Assembly: GCA_910584945.1 (NCBI GenBank)
Contig: CAJUDY010000014.1
Location: forward strand, 1-64,000
Direction: 5' to 3'
Source: an uncultured Lachnospiraceae bacterium
Lineage (GTDB): Bacteria; Bacillota; Clostridia; Lachnospirales; Lachnospiraceae
Length of the DNA: 64,000 nucleotides
Made by a program: the position numbers and the translations under genes. The notes beneath the pieces are model-generated. The model did not search any database, was not told the origin of the DNA, and saw nothing but the letters and a program-made list of their open reading frames with translations. Of the stretch, positions 34,003-41,703 are shown in pieces. Positions within the stretch are counted from its first letter, which is position 1; every line of letters starts with the position of its first letter.

Positions 34003-34487
34003 TTCGCAGTAAAGAAGAATTTAAAACTGGCTTTCAGGAGGCGGCGGCCCGGCTGGGCGAGGGATACCTTATCGCCATGCTGACGGACCGTCTGTATATC
34101 CGGGAACTGGGCCGGGAGGAACCGGACCAGGACGAGTTCTATGAGAAAGCGATGGAGATACGGATGTTCAATGAAGAAGAGGAGGTGAAGTGGTTCCGCG
34201 GTGTTGGCCAGGAGCTTAGATGCCGGGAGAGAAAAGACCGAAAAGAGGATATGGATCCGCTCTTCTTCTGGGACGAATGGCAGTATCTGGATATCGACGG
34301 GCCGAGATCGAAGCCGGAAAAAGGGATCGCGTATGCCACGGGAGGCGGCAGATACGAACTGCCTCTTGGAGACTATAAGGATGCAAAGATAAAGATCCGA
34401 AATTATCTGGAGTACGAAGAGGATACCATGCAGTTATATATTTTGGACTGGAGAATCGTTGGATTTTCAAAGGAAAGGGGGGAATGA
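33996..34487 (+). CDS. csx19: Csx19 (TIGR03984 type)
   Basis: 163 residues, ATG overlapping the Cas7-2x stop, RBS GGGAGGGGTGGAG. A small mixed alpha/beta protein (GEGYLIAMLTDRLYIREL, MRMFNEEEEVKWFRG, QYLDIDGPRSKPEKGIAYAT) in the position and size range of Csx19. Csx19 is a III-D-specific subunit found next to the 5' end of the guide RNA in the III-Dv complex. Sequence conservation in this family is low, so gene context carries part of the call. Confidence 0.75.
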   Translation: MLIRSKEEFKTGFQEAAARLGEGYLIAMLTDRLYIRELGREEPDQDEFYEKAMEIRMFNEEEEVKWFRGVGQELRCRERKDRKEDMDPLFFWDEWQYLDIDGPRSKPEKGIAYATGGGRYELPLGDYKDAKIKIRNYLEYEEDTMQLYILDWRIVGFSKERGE

Positions 34488-34490
34488 TCC

Positions 34491-36383
34491 ATGGCACAAT
34501 ATGTGATAAACCGCAGTCAATTCATCAATCCGTACAATTTTGTCCCAGTGGATTTAAAGAACACGAAACGTTCAAACGCGGTGGAGCGGACAGAAGAGCG
34601 GATGACCGGATATTTCCAGTGCCGGCTCCGGTGCCGGACGCCGCTGGCGATCCCCGATACAGAGCATTCAGAGGAAGTGAAGGGACTGAGGAGTCCGGAG
34701 GAGCGAGGACCGCATTATAAGTACCCGTTCTTTTCTGTAAATGACAGGCCTGTGATCCCCGGAAGCGCGGTCCGGGGCGTGATCCGGAGCGTCTATGAGA
34801 CGATCACAGATTCCTGTTTCGGTTCTGTACAGGGAAATCCGTCGATCACCGCAAGGAGCAGCAGGGCGTTTCAGCCGGGGCTTCTGGTAAGGGAGCAGAG
34901 CGGGTGGAAGCTGTATCAGGCGAAAAAGTATCTGGTTGTCGTTGACCGCGGGTTTTATAACCAGAGGTCGTTGAAGGAAATAGGAATTACGTATTATGAG
35001 GATCTGTCCTCTCGATATAAAACAGGTGCCGAGGTCTGCTTTGAACCCGCCGTGGACCGAAGCGGAAAAGAGATCTCGTATGTCAAAGAAAGAAATGGGA
35101 AAAGAATTCTCATTGGTCCGTACGTTAAGAGATTGCAGGCGGATTCGTCTGACCGTGCAGTGCAAAAAGGATACATCTGCATCGGAGAGAAAAGTCCGAG
35201 AAGACATTTTCAGGGAGTGTTTCAAAAGGGAGCTCCGGCGCCGAATGTCAGGATCACGGAGGCCGAATTTCAGAGACTGGAAGATGTTCTGGAAGAATAT
35301 CGGGACGAGCGGAAAAACAAACTCTATCCGGGCGCGCACAAAGGATATCCCGATTATGCGTATGCCAAAAAGAGCGGGGTCATTCCTGTCTACTATTCCG
35401 TTGAGAAGGGAAAACTGTATATGACGTTTGCCGCGCTGGGAAGAAAGGCATACGATAGGAGATGGAACGACATTGTCTCCGCAAAATCTCATGACAAATG
35501 CGGCAGCCGGACCCGTCTCTGCCCGGCCTGTACACTCTTCGGAACCGCGGAGGGGGACAAGTTCGGAAGCAGGGTCCGTTTTACTGATGCGGAATATACC
35601 GGGAATATGGAGAACGGCCTGAACAGTAGGGGCGTCACTTTTGGCGAACTGGGCTCTCCAAGACCTTCCTACCTTCCGTTTTATCTGAGGGAACTTGGCG
35701 CGAACACGGACTATTCCGCCGGATACGACTCGAACCAGATGGAGATCCGGGGGAGAAAATTCTACTGGCATCATGTGCCGGATACAGACCGAAGGGTTCC
35801 CAGGAATAATCGGAACGCCACGTTTGAGACAGTCAGGGAAAATGCAGAGTTCAGGTTCCGGATTTATTTTGACGGCATTACGAAGCGGCAGCTGGAGCTC
35901 CTGGCCATGGCGGTTCATCTGGACGAGAACGATTTGGGCGGGCATATGTGCCATAAGATCGGGCACGGAAAGCCGCTGGGATACGGAAGCGTGAAGATCT
36001 GTATCGAAAAATGCATGGTTCGAACGTTCAATTCGGCGGACGGCTGGAAAGAGAATCCGCAGGAGATTCCCTGCGGCGTCGCATGCCATACTTGTGGAGA
36101 TAAGACGCTTCGGGCACTGAAGACCATATGTGATTTTGATGCACTCAAACGGTACGGCGAAGTCAGGGTAGAATATCCGGAGATTCTGCTGGATGAGAGA
36201 TTTGAAAATAAAAGGAAAAGACTAAAGGATAATGTCCTGGCTTCCCACGGATGGTTCACGCAGAATTACCGGTTGGGCAGCAAAGCGCCGAAACAAAAGC
36301 TTCCGGAGATCGTGAGCAGTGATCTGGGGCTAAAGAAATATACGGCCACGAATATTACGAACCGGGATATGAGAAATAACTAA
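34491..36383 (+). CDS. Cas7 with large insertion (TIGR03986-type RAMP)
   Basis: 630 residues. It starts with the family signature FINPYNFVPVDL and has the Cas7 core RPVIPGSAVRGVIRSVYE near residue 85. A long inserted region follows, then CPACTLFGTAEGDKFGSRVR and GHMCHKIGHGKPLGYGSVKI near the end. The Cys pair is compatible with metal binding. It corresponds to the Cas7-insertion subunit of III-D2/Dv (also all1473-like). The gene is the last of the effector operon and ends 100 bp before the array 1 promoter. Confidence 0.87.
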   Translation: MAQYVINRSQFINPYNFVPVDLKNTKRSNAVERTEERMTGYFQCRLRCRTPLAIPDTEHSEEVKGLRSPEERGPHYKYPFFSVNDRPVIPGSAVRGVIRSVYETITDSCFGSVQGNPSITARSSRAFQPGLLVREQSGWKLYQAKKYLVVVDRGFYNQRSLKEIGITYYEDLSSRYKTGAEVCFEPAVDRSGKEISYVKERNGKRILIGPYVKRLQADSSDRAVQKGYICIGEKSPRRHFQGVFQKGAPAPNVRITEAEFQRLEDVLEEYRDERKNKLYPGAHKGYPDYAYAKKSGVIPVYYSVEKGKLYMTFAALGRKAYDRRWNDIVSAKSHDKCGSRTRLCPACTLFGTAEGDKFGSRVRFTDAEYTGNMENGLNSRGVTFGELGSPRPSYLPFYLRELGANTDYSAGYDSNQMEIRGRKFYWHHVPDTDRRVPRNNRNATFETVRENAEFRFRIYFDGITKRQLELLAMAVHLDENDLGGHMCHKIGHGKPLGYGSVKICIEKCMVRTFNSADGWKENPQEIPCGVACHTCGDKTLRALKTICDFDALKRYGEVRVEYPEILLDERFENKRKRLKDNVLASHGWFTQNYRLGSKAPKQKLPEIVSSDLGLKKYTATNITNRDMRNN

Positions 36384-36484
36384 GGAGGACATGGAAGGAG
36401 AGATGCTGTGTACGGGAACCGCAGGAGATTCTGTAAGTTCCCGCACGGCAGACAAAATCCGCAAATTGGACAAGGACATTTTGC

Positions 36485-36653
36485 TTGCATTTTTGTAACA
36501 TATCGTGTAGAATGAAAAGGTACTCAAATATGAACAAATTGTAAACATGCGCAGTTTTGCTCAGAAAACCGGAATTTTCAGAATATTCTGACAATTACCC
36601 CCTGAAAACAGTCCCGGAAACCATTGATATTACAGGGTTTTTGAAAGGGTACT
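36485..36653 (+). promoter_or_regulatory. Leader and promoter of CRISPR array 1
   Basis: TTGCAT (36485-36490), 17 bp, TAGAAT (36508-36513) form the promoter. About 130 bases of leader follow. The leader is largely identical to that of array 2, including GTTTTGCTCAGAAA, ACAGTCCCGGAAACCATTGA and TACAGGGTTTTTGAA just before the first repeat. Conservation up to the first repeat suggests integration-site signals for Cas1-Cas2. Confidence 0.85.
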
Positions 36654-37422
36654 GTAGAAATGAGAAAAGCCCGATACAGGGCATTGACACTTAACGAGTT
36701 ACAAGGAGATATTCCATGAATAAAGAAGTAGAAATGAGAAAAGCCCGATACAGGGCATTGACACAATTTCCACATGCAGTAAGTACCATAATTGCAACGT
36801 AGAAATGAGAAAAGCCCGATACAGGGCATTGACACCTATGTTGTCAGTGCCGGTTGGGGTTTACGGGTTAGTAGAAATGAGAAAAGCCCGATACAGGGCA
36901 TTGACACAGTTACTTGCGGTAAGATCTTACTGCTGTTAATAGGTAGAAATGAGAAAAGCCCGATACAGGGCATTGACACATGGAAATAGATGTCAAAGTA
37001 CCCATTTCTACAGGCGTAGAAATGAGAAAAGCCCGATACAGGGCATTGACACAATTCTCACGGCTCATATCGAATTTTGCCATAAATAGTAGAAATGAGA
37101 AAAGCCCGATACAGGGCATTGACACAACTGCAACTGGATAAGAGTCTTTTTAGCTGCAAACTTGGTAGAAATGAGAAAAGCCCGATACAGGGCATTGACA
37201 CATCAGTGCCAGTAAGTTAACGGGTTACAGTATCCACGTAGAAATGAGAAAAGCCCGATACAGGGCATTGACACGTAATTATGTTACATTTTTCAGGCAT
37301 TTCGATATCTGGTAGAAATGAGAAAAGCCCGATACAGGGCATTGACACAATCAATAGGTTACATAACTAAAGTTAACAAGTTACTGTAGAAATGGGAAAC
37401 GCCCCTCTGTAAAGCACCAGGA
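36654..37422 (+). CRISPR. CRISPR array 1: 10 spacers, 37-bp repeats
   Basis: Ten identical 37-bp repeats begin at 36654, 36728, 36799, 36871, 36943, 37016, 37089, 37165, 37238 and 37312. A degenerate terminal repeat starts at 37386. Spacers are 34-39 bp. Each repeat begins GTAGAAATGAGAAAAG, holds a GCCC-GATACA-GGGC hairpin and ends ATTGACAC, which gives the usual 8-nt 5' tag of type III crRNAs. Orientation is left to right, from the AT-rich leader at the left and the decayed repeat at the right. Spacers 1, 8 and 10 share TTAAC-R-R-GTTAC. Confidence 0.98.
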
Positions 37423-37471
37423 AAGAGCATACAGATGCAGAGAAAAATTACCAGGAAGTACAGGACAAGAA

Positions 37472-37519
37472 AGTCTGTGAAAGAATCCAGAATCACAGGA
37501 ATCTTTCGCAGACTTTTTT
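37472..37519 (+). terminator. Strong terminator after array 1
   Basis: AGTCTGTGAAAGAATCC pairs with GGAATCTTTCGCAGACT (one mismatch, one G-U) around a short loop and is followed by TTTTTTA. It ends the array 1 transcript. The remaining bases to 37716 hold no recognisable gene. Confidence 0.85.
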
Positions 37520-37716
37520 ATGCCACTATAGTTTGATTGCGGCTGACCGTATGGGATGCTCAGGAATATTCGCGCCCGCCTAAGGGCATTGTATCTGAGG
37601 ATCTGAAAAAAAGCGGAAGAAAGGGGGCGGGAGAGGTATTTTGGATGCTTCAGCCGTCAGATGCGCAGTGTACAGTCACCAGATAAAAGCAGAACAAAAG
37701 AGAAAAGGAGAAAACA

Positions 37717-39315
37717 ATGAGAAAGACAACAAACACACCGGAGACAAAAAGAGAACAGACCGAAAAGAAAAGCCTGATGGAGCTGGCGGAGCACTGGAAA
37801 CAGCTGGAGCGCAAAACGGCGGAACAGAGAAAGGAGGCGGACGCCTATTATGAGAACATACTTATGGAACCCATCGTGGAGGCATTTATCCAGAACAACC
37901 GCGCACAGGTGACGGAGCCCGTGGAGTGTCTCATTCTTTCTGTGGGGACCTCATACGAACCGCTGGTCCTGGATATCATGCTGCTGGAGCCCAAACGGGT
38001 TCTTTTTTTGTATACGGAAGTTTCCGAACAGTATTTGGCGAAAGTGGTAGACTACTGCGGCCTGAATGCGGCCAGGTACGAGAAGAGTGTGATCCGTGAG
38101 ACGGAGCCGCTGGATGTGTACCGGGAGATCAAGAGAGCCTATCTGAAATGGAAGAAACCAGAGAAGATCTATATTGATTTCACCGGCGGGACCAAGGCCA
38201 TGTCAGCCGCGGCAGCTATGGCGGGCGCCATGATCGGCGTGCAGCTGCTTTATGTAGGATGCACGGAATATCTGGTGGATTTTCGTAAACCCAATCCGGG
38301 AACAGAACAAATGTTCTGGATCGATAATCCTCTGGAAGTGTTCGGTGATATCGAGATTGAGAAAGCGCTGACGCTGTTCGGAGAGTATAACTATGCGGGA
38401 GCAGGCGAGCGTCTGCTGACGCTGAAGGAGGACATACCGGACCCGTCCATCCGCCAGGAACTGAACTTTGCGTATCTTCTGGCGAAAAGCTATGAAGCGT
38501 GGGACGCACTGGATTTTCCAGCGGCATATAAGTACATGCAGCAGCTGAACAGGGAAATCCGAAGAGACAGACGAACCCATCGGCAGTTCCTGATGATGGA
38601 TTACGCAGAACATCTTATCGCACAGGAAGAAGTGCTGTGCAGGCTGATACAGATCCCGAAGTTGATCGCCGGGAAGAGACAGATGGAAGTTTTGTCTGAC
38701 CAGCAGTATATCATTCCGCTTATGTTCACCATGTATACCAACGCCTGCGTGCGGGAGATTCAGGAAAAATACGACATGGCCACGCTCCTGCTCTATCGTC
38801 TACTGGAGATGATCGAGCAGCGGCGCCTGGCGGTATACGGCCTGTACGTATCCCATATGGATTATAAAAACATCTGTTATAACTTTGAACAGAGGCCAGA
38901 TCTGAAAGAGCAGTCTCCGGAGGGCTGCTTTTCTCAACTCAAAAATGATATCAATGACATCAAGAGAGCATTATATGGAAGAGATGGGAACGGGTATCTG
39001 CCTGAACAGGTCTCGCTTCTGGAAGGATTTGTGATCCTGCTGGCGCTGGGCGATCCCATCAGCAGGGCGGAAAACGGCAAACCAGTGGATAAACTGAAAC
39101 GAATCCGTTCCATGGTATACCTGCGGAATAACAGTATCTTCGCTCACGGACTCGGGCCGGTAGGAAAGACGAATTTTGAGAAATTCAAAAAATTCGCGGA
39201 AGAAATGTTCCGGGAACTCTGCGCGGTTGAAGATGTGAACTTTGCAGCGGAGAAACGAGTCATGGAGTGGATCAATCCTATGGATTCGGAGTATTATTCC
39301 AGGACGGAGGCATGA
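37717..39315 (+). CDS. Csm6-like CARF-HEPN ribonuclease (TIGR02710 type)
   Basis: 532 residues, RBS AAAAGGAG. A Lys/Glu-rich N-terminal helix is followed by a CARF domain (LILSVGTSYEPLVLDI near residue 72, IYIDFTGGTKAMSAAAAMAG near 155) and a helical C-terminal half. The HEPN motif is Arg470-x6-His477 (LRNNSIFAHG). This is a different CARF-HEPN subfamily from the Csx1 upstream, so the locus has two cyclic-oligoadenylate-responsive RNases that may respond to different ring sizes. The gene is 3 bp from cas1. Confidence 0.88.
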   Translation: MRKTTNTPETKREQTEKKSLMELAEHWKQLERKTAEQRKEADAYYENILMEPIVEAFIQNNRAQVTEPVECLILSVGTSYEPLVLDIMLLEPKRVLFLYTEVSEQYLAKVVDYCGLNAARYEKSVIRETEPLDVYREIKRAYLKWKKPEKIYIDFTGGTKAMSAAAAMAGAMIGVQLLYVGCTEYLVDFRKPNPGTEQMFWIDNPLEVFGDIEIEKALTLFGEYNYAGAGERLLTLKEDIPDPSIRQELNFAYLLAKSYEAWDALDFPAAYKYMQQLNREIRRDRRTHRQFLMMDYAEHLIAQEEVLCRLIQIPKLIAGKRQMEVLSDQQYIIPLMFTMYTNACVREIQEKYDMATLLLYRLLEMIEQRRLAVYGLYVSHMDYKNICYNFEQRPDLKEQSPEGCFSQLKNDINDIKRALYGRDGNGYLPEQVSLLEGFVILLALGDPISRAENGKPVDKLKRIRSMVYLRNNSIFAHGLGPVGKTNFEKFKKFAEEMFRELCAVEDVNFAAEKRVMEWINPMDSEYYSRTEA

Positions 39316-39318
39316 GTC

Positions 39319-40317
39319 ATGGCAGTGCTGTATGTAAAGGAACAGGGGGCTTATGTCCGTCGGAATGAGGAATGCATTCTGGTAAGCAAAGGAAAGGATA
39401 CGCTTCTTAAGATCCCAGTGGCAAATCTGGACAATATGGCAGTCATTGGCAGCGTGCAGGTGACGGCGCAGGCGCTGCAAATGTTGATGACGAGAGGGGT
39501 GGACGTGAATTATTTTTCACGCTCGGGGAAATATCTGGGCTGCACGGCGGCAGAGGCCTCCAGAAATATCTTCCTCCGGCTGGCGCAGTATGAAGTCTGG
39601 AACGATCTGGAGCGGAGACTGGAGGTGGCGCGCCGGATTGTGGACAACAAGATTCGGAATCAGATGACCATGATCCGGAGATTTCATTTTGACAGGGATG
39701 CCTATGCCTGGCAGCCGGACGTGGAGAAGATGGAGAGCTGTCTGGAAAAGCTTCCGGATAGACGAACGTCCAGTGAGATTCTGGGCATAGAAGGTATCTG
39801 CAGTAATATTTATTTCGGAGCCTTTGGACATATGTTTCGGTGTGAGTTTGAATTTCGGGGCAGGAACCGGAGACCGCCCCGTGATCCGATCAATGTCATG
39901 ATCAGCCTGGGTTATACATTTCTGACGAAAGAGGTCAACAACGCGCTGGACGCGGAATCCTTTGAAATGTATCTGGGATTTCTTCACGGTATCCGCTATG
40001 GAAGAAAGTCTCTGGCGCTGGATATGGTGGAGGAATTCCGCCAGCCGGTGGTGGACCGCCTTGTGATTCGGCTTTTCAACAAACGCATGATCACGGAGTA
40101 TGATTTCTCCGCGGAGGAGGATCAGATTCTGCTGAATGAGGACGGTTTTCAAAAATTCTGCCGGGAGTTCGAGCGCTGGATGACGGATAAAAGCTTTTCA
40201 GAAGGAGAGATGAGCTTCCGGTCCAGAATCCGGGAACAGGTCAGTCTCCTGAAGAAGGCGGTGCAGACCGGCGCGGATTATGTACCGTTTCGTTGGGAGG
40301 GGTCTACATGTATTTAG
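39319..40317 (+). CDS. cas1: Cas1 integrase
   Basis: 332 residues. The N-terminal beta domain starts AVLYVKEQGAYVRR, and the C-terminal helical domain carries the catalytic set Glu158 (LGIEGICSNIYF), His223 (YLGFLHGIRYG) and the acidic cluster Asp235/Glu238/Glu239 (LALDMVEEFR). It inserts new spacers together with Cas2. It is a stand-alone Cas1, not an RT-Cas1 fusion. Its end overlaps the cas2 start by 10 bases. Confidence 0.96.
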   Translation: MAVLYVKEQGAYVRRNEECILVSKGKDTLLKIPVANLDNMAVIGSVQVTAQALQMLMTRGVDVNYFSRSGKYLGCTAAEASRNIFLRLAQYEVWNDLERRLEVARRIVDNKIRNQMTMIRRFHFDRDAYAWQPDVEKMESCLEKLPDRRTSSEILGIEGICSNIYFGAFGHMFRCEFEFRGRNRRPPRDPINVMISLGYTFLTKEVNNALDAESFEMYLGFLHGIRYGRKSLALDMVEEFRQPVVDRLVIRLFNKRMITEYDFSAEEDQILLNEDGFQKFCREFERWMTDKSFSEGEMSFRSRIREQVSLLKKAVQTGADYVPFRWEGSTCI

Positions 40318-40598
40318 TCTGCTATGATATCACCTCCGACCGGGTGAGGAACCGGATCGTAAAGACGCTGGAGGGATTCGGAAGACGGGTGCAGTACAGT
40401 GTTTTTGAATGCGATCTGGACGAAAAGCGGTATAAAGAGCTGTACGGAAAACTGTTACTGCTCATGCAGAGAGTCGAGGCCGGGGACGGCAACATCTGTT
40501 TCTATTACATATGTAAGAATTGCATAGGAAAAAAGCAGATCATCGGCGTCCCAAAGAAGCCGGAAGGCTGGCCGGATGAGGAGGTCATTATCATATGA
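40308..40598 (+). CDS. cas2: Cas2
   Basis: 96 residues from ATG at 40308 behind GGGAGGGG. It begins MYLVCYDITSDRVRNRIVK, with the ferredoxin-like fold and conserved Asp of Cas2, and ends PDEEVIII, a typical C-terminal edge strand. It forms the structural core of the Cas1-Cas2 integrase. An upstream TTG in frame is less likely. Confidence 0.94.
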   Translation: MYLVCYDITSDRVRNRIVKTLEGFGRRVQYSVFECDLDEKRYKELYGKLLLLMQRVEAGDGNICFYYICKNCIGKKQIIGVPKKPEGWPDEEVIII

Positions 40599-40686
40599 TA
40601 CATTCAGGACATTACAGAAAGCACAGGAAATCTGCATTCGTCCGACTTGAAAAGACGGATACAGGACCACAGACAGGAGGAAAAGA

Positions 40687-41691
40687 ATGAGCCTTTATAC
40701 GAGGATTATTGATCTGCAGAAGCTGGATGCGAGTCTTCAGAAGGTATTGAAGAACAAACCGGCTCCGGGAGCAGACGGGATCACATATGATATGTTCGAG
40801 GCAAATAAGAAGGAATATCTGAAACAGCTTTATCTGGAACTTCAGGAGCATCGGTATCATCCGCTGCCGGTAAAGCTGGTAAGTCTTTACAAAGGGGAGA
40901 AGGAACGGACAGTGGCGCTTTACTCCATGCGGGATAAGGTCATACAGCAGTCCATTGCCTTCGAGCTTCAGAAGATCTATGAACCGATGTTTTCCGGAGG
41001 AACTTACGCATATCGGAACGGGCGCTCCGCACTGCAGGCCATCGACCATATGGAGGCGCAGATGCGCAGATACAAAAGCGGATGGATGGTGAAGATGGAT
41101 ATCCTGGAGGGCTGGGAACAGTATTATCGGGAGGAGCGGAAGATTCAGAGCGTTTTGGAATATGCGGTCGTCCTGTATATGGTAAGGCGAAAGGAACCGG
41201 AGGTTCTTCAGAAAATCTCCGGACTGCGCGCTTCTTTTCAGAATACTTATCGGGAACTGGCAGAGTATATGATTCCGATCTGGAAGGAACAGGAGCGCAT
41301 AGATTTTCAGCTTTTGGAATATGAGCAATTGTATGGACTGGACAGACTGGATCAGAGCTGCAAGATTGATCCTGCTTCTCCTTTTGTGCAGGAGTTGCTG
41401 GCCGGATACGAGAAGCTGATGGTTTTTGAAGAGCAGGAGATCCTGACAGAACTGATACAGGATTACACAGAACTGCATTGCCTGAACAAGGCCGCCCGTC
41501 TGATGGAACGTTGTCAGAAGCTGCGGGATACGGGAAAAGACCGCCTGCTATCGCCTGCCGTTCAGGGATCGGATGAGGAGAGGCAGCCGGAATTGGACGG
41601 AAAGGCGGTCCATCTGTTCTGCGAACTGTTCGTGGGACGGGAGGACACTTATGCGGAGGAATATATGATGCAGCGCAGGGTTGTGGAATAG
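40687..41691 (+). CDS. Reverse transcriptase remnant with linker and start of primase domain
   Basis: 334 residues behind AGGAGGAAAAG. Residues 1-139 match the fingers and first palm strand of group II intron-like RTs (KNKPAPGADGITYDMFEANK, YHPLPVKLVSLYKGEKERT, ALYSMRDKVIQQSI, ending MVKMDI with Asp138). Sequence then jumps to a helical linker. RT motifs 4-7, including the YxDD box, are missing. The last 30 residues (LFCELFVGREDTYAEEY) are the beginning of an archaeo-eukaryotic primase domain cut by TAG. The frame continues directly into 41692-42993. As read, no RT activity is possible. Confidence 0.75.
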   Translation: MSLYTRIIDLQKLDASLQKVLKNKPAPGADGITYDMFEANKKEYLKQLYLELQEHRYHPLPVKLVSLYKGEKERTVALYSMRDKVIQQSIAFELQKIYEPMFSGGTYAYRNGRSALQAIDHMEAQMRRYKSGWMVKMDILEGWEQYYREERKIQSVLEYAVVLYMVRRKEPEVLQKISGLRASFQNTYRELAEYMIPIWKEQERIDFQLLEYEQLYGLDRLDQSCKIDPASPFVQELLAGYEKLMVFEEQEILTELIQDYTELHCLNKAARLMERCQKLRDTGKDRLLSPAVQGSDEERQPELDGKAVHLFCELFVGREDTYAEEYMMQRRVVE

Positions 41692-41703
41692 AAGAATGAA
41701 CCG

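Noticed and set aside
34668..36089. 473-codon minus-strand open frame opposite the insertion-type Cas7
   Set aside because: Shadow of a well-supported Cas7 gene. The product has no recognisable features.
36399..36445. Terminator between the last effector gene and array 1
   Set aside because: GGGAAC/GTTCCC pairing is short and has no T-run. The array has its own promoter, so readthrough may simply continue.
36792..37125. Open frames through CRISPR array 1 on both strands with repeated RNEKSPIQGIDT or CPVSGFSHF peptides
   Set aside because: They are translations of the 37-bp repeats and spacers. The periodicity equals the repeat unit and no ribosome binding sites fit.
40687..41691. Active reverse transcriptase or group II intron
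   Set aside because: Motifs 4-7 with YxDD are absent, and no intron RNA domains V or VI flank it.
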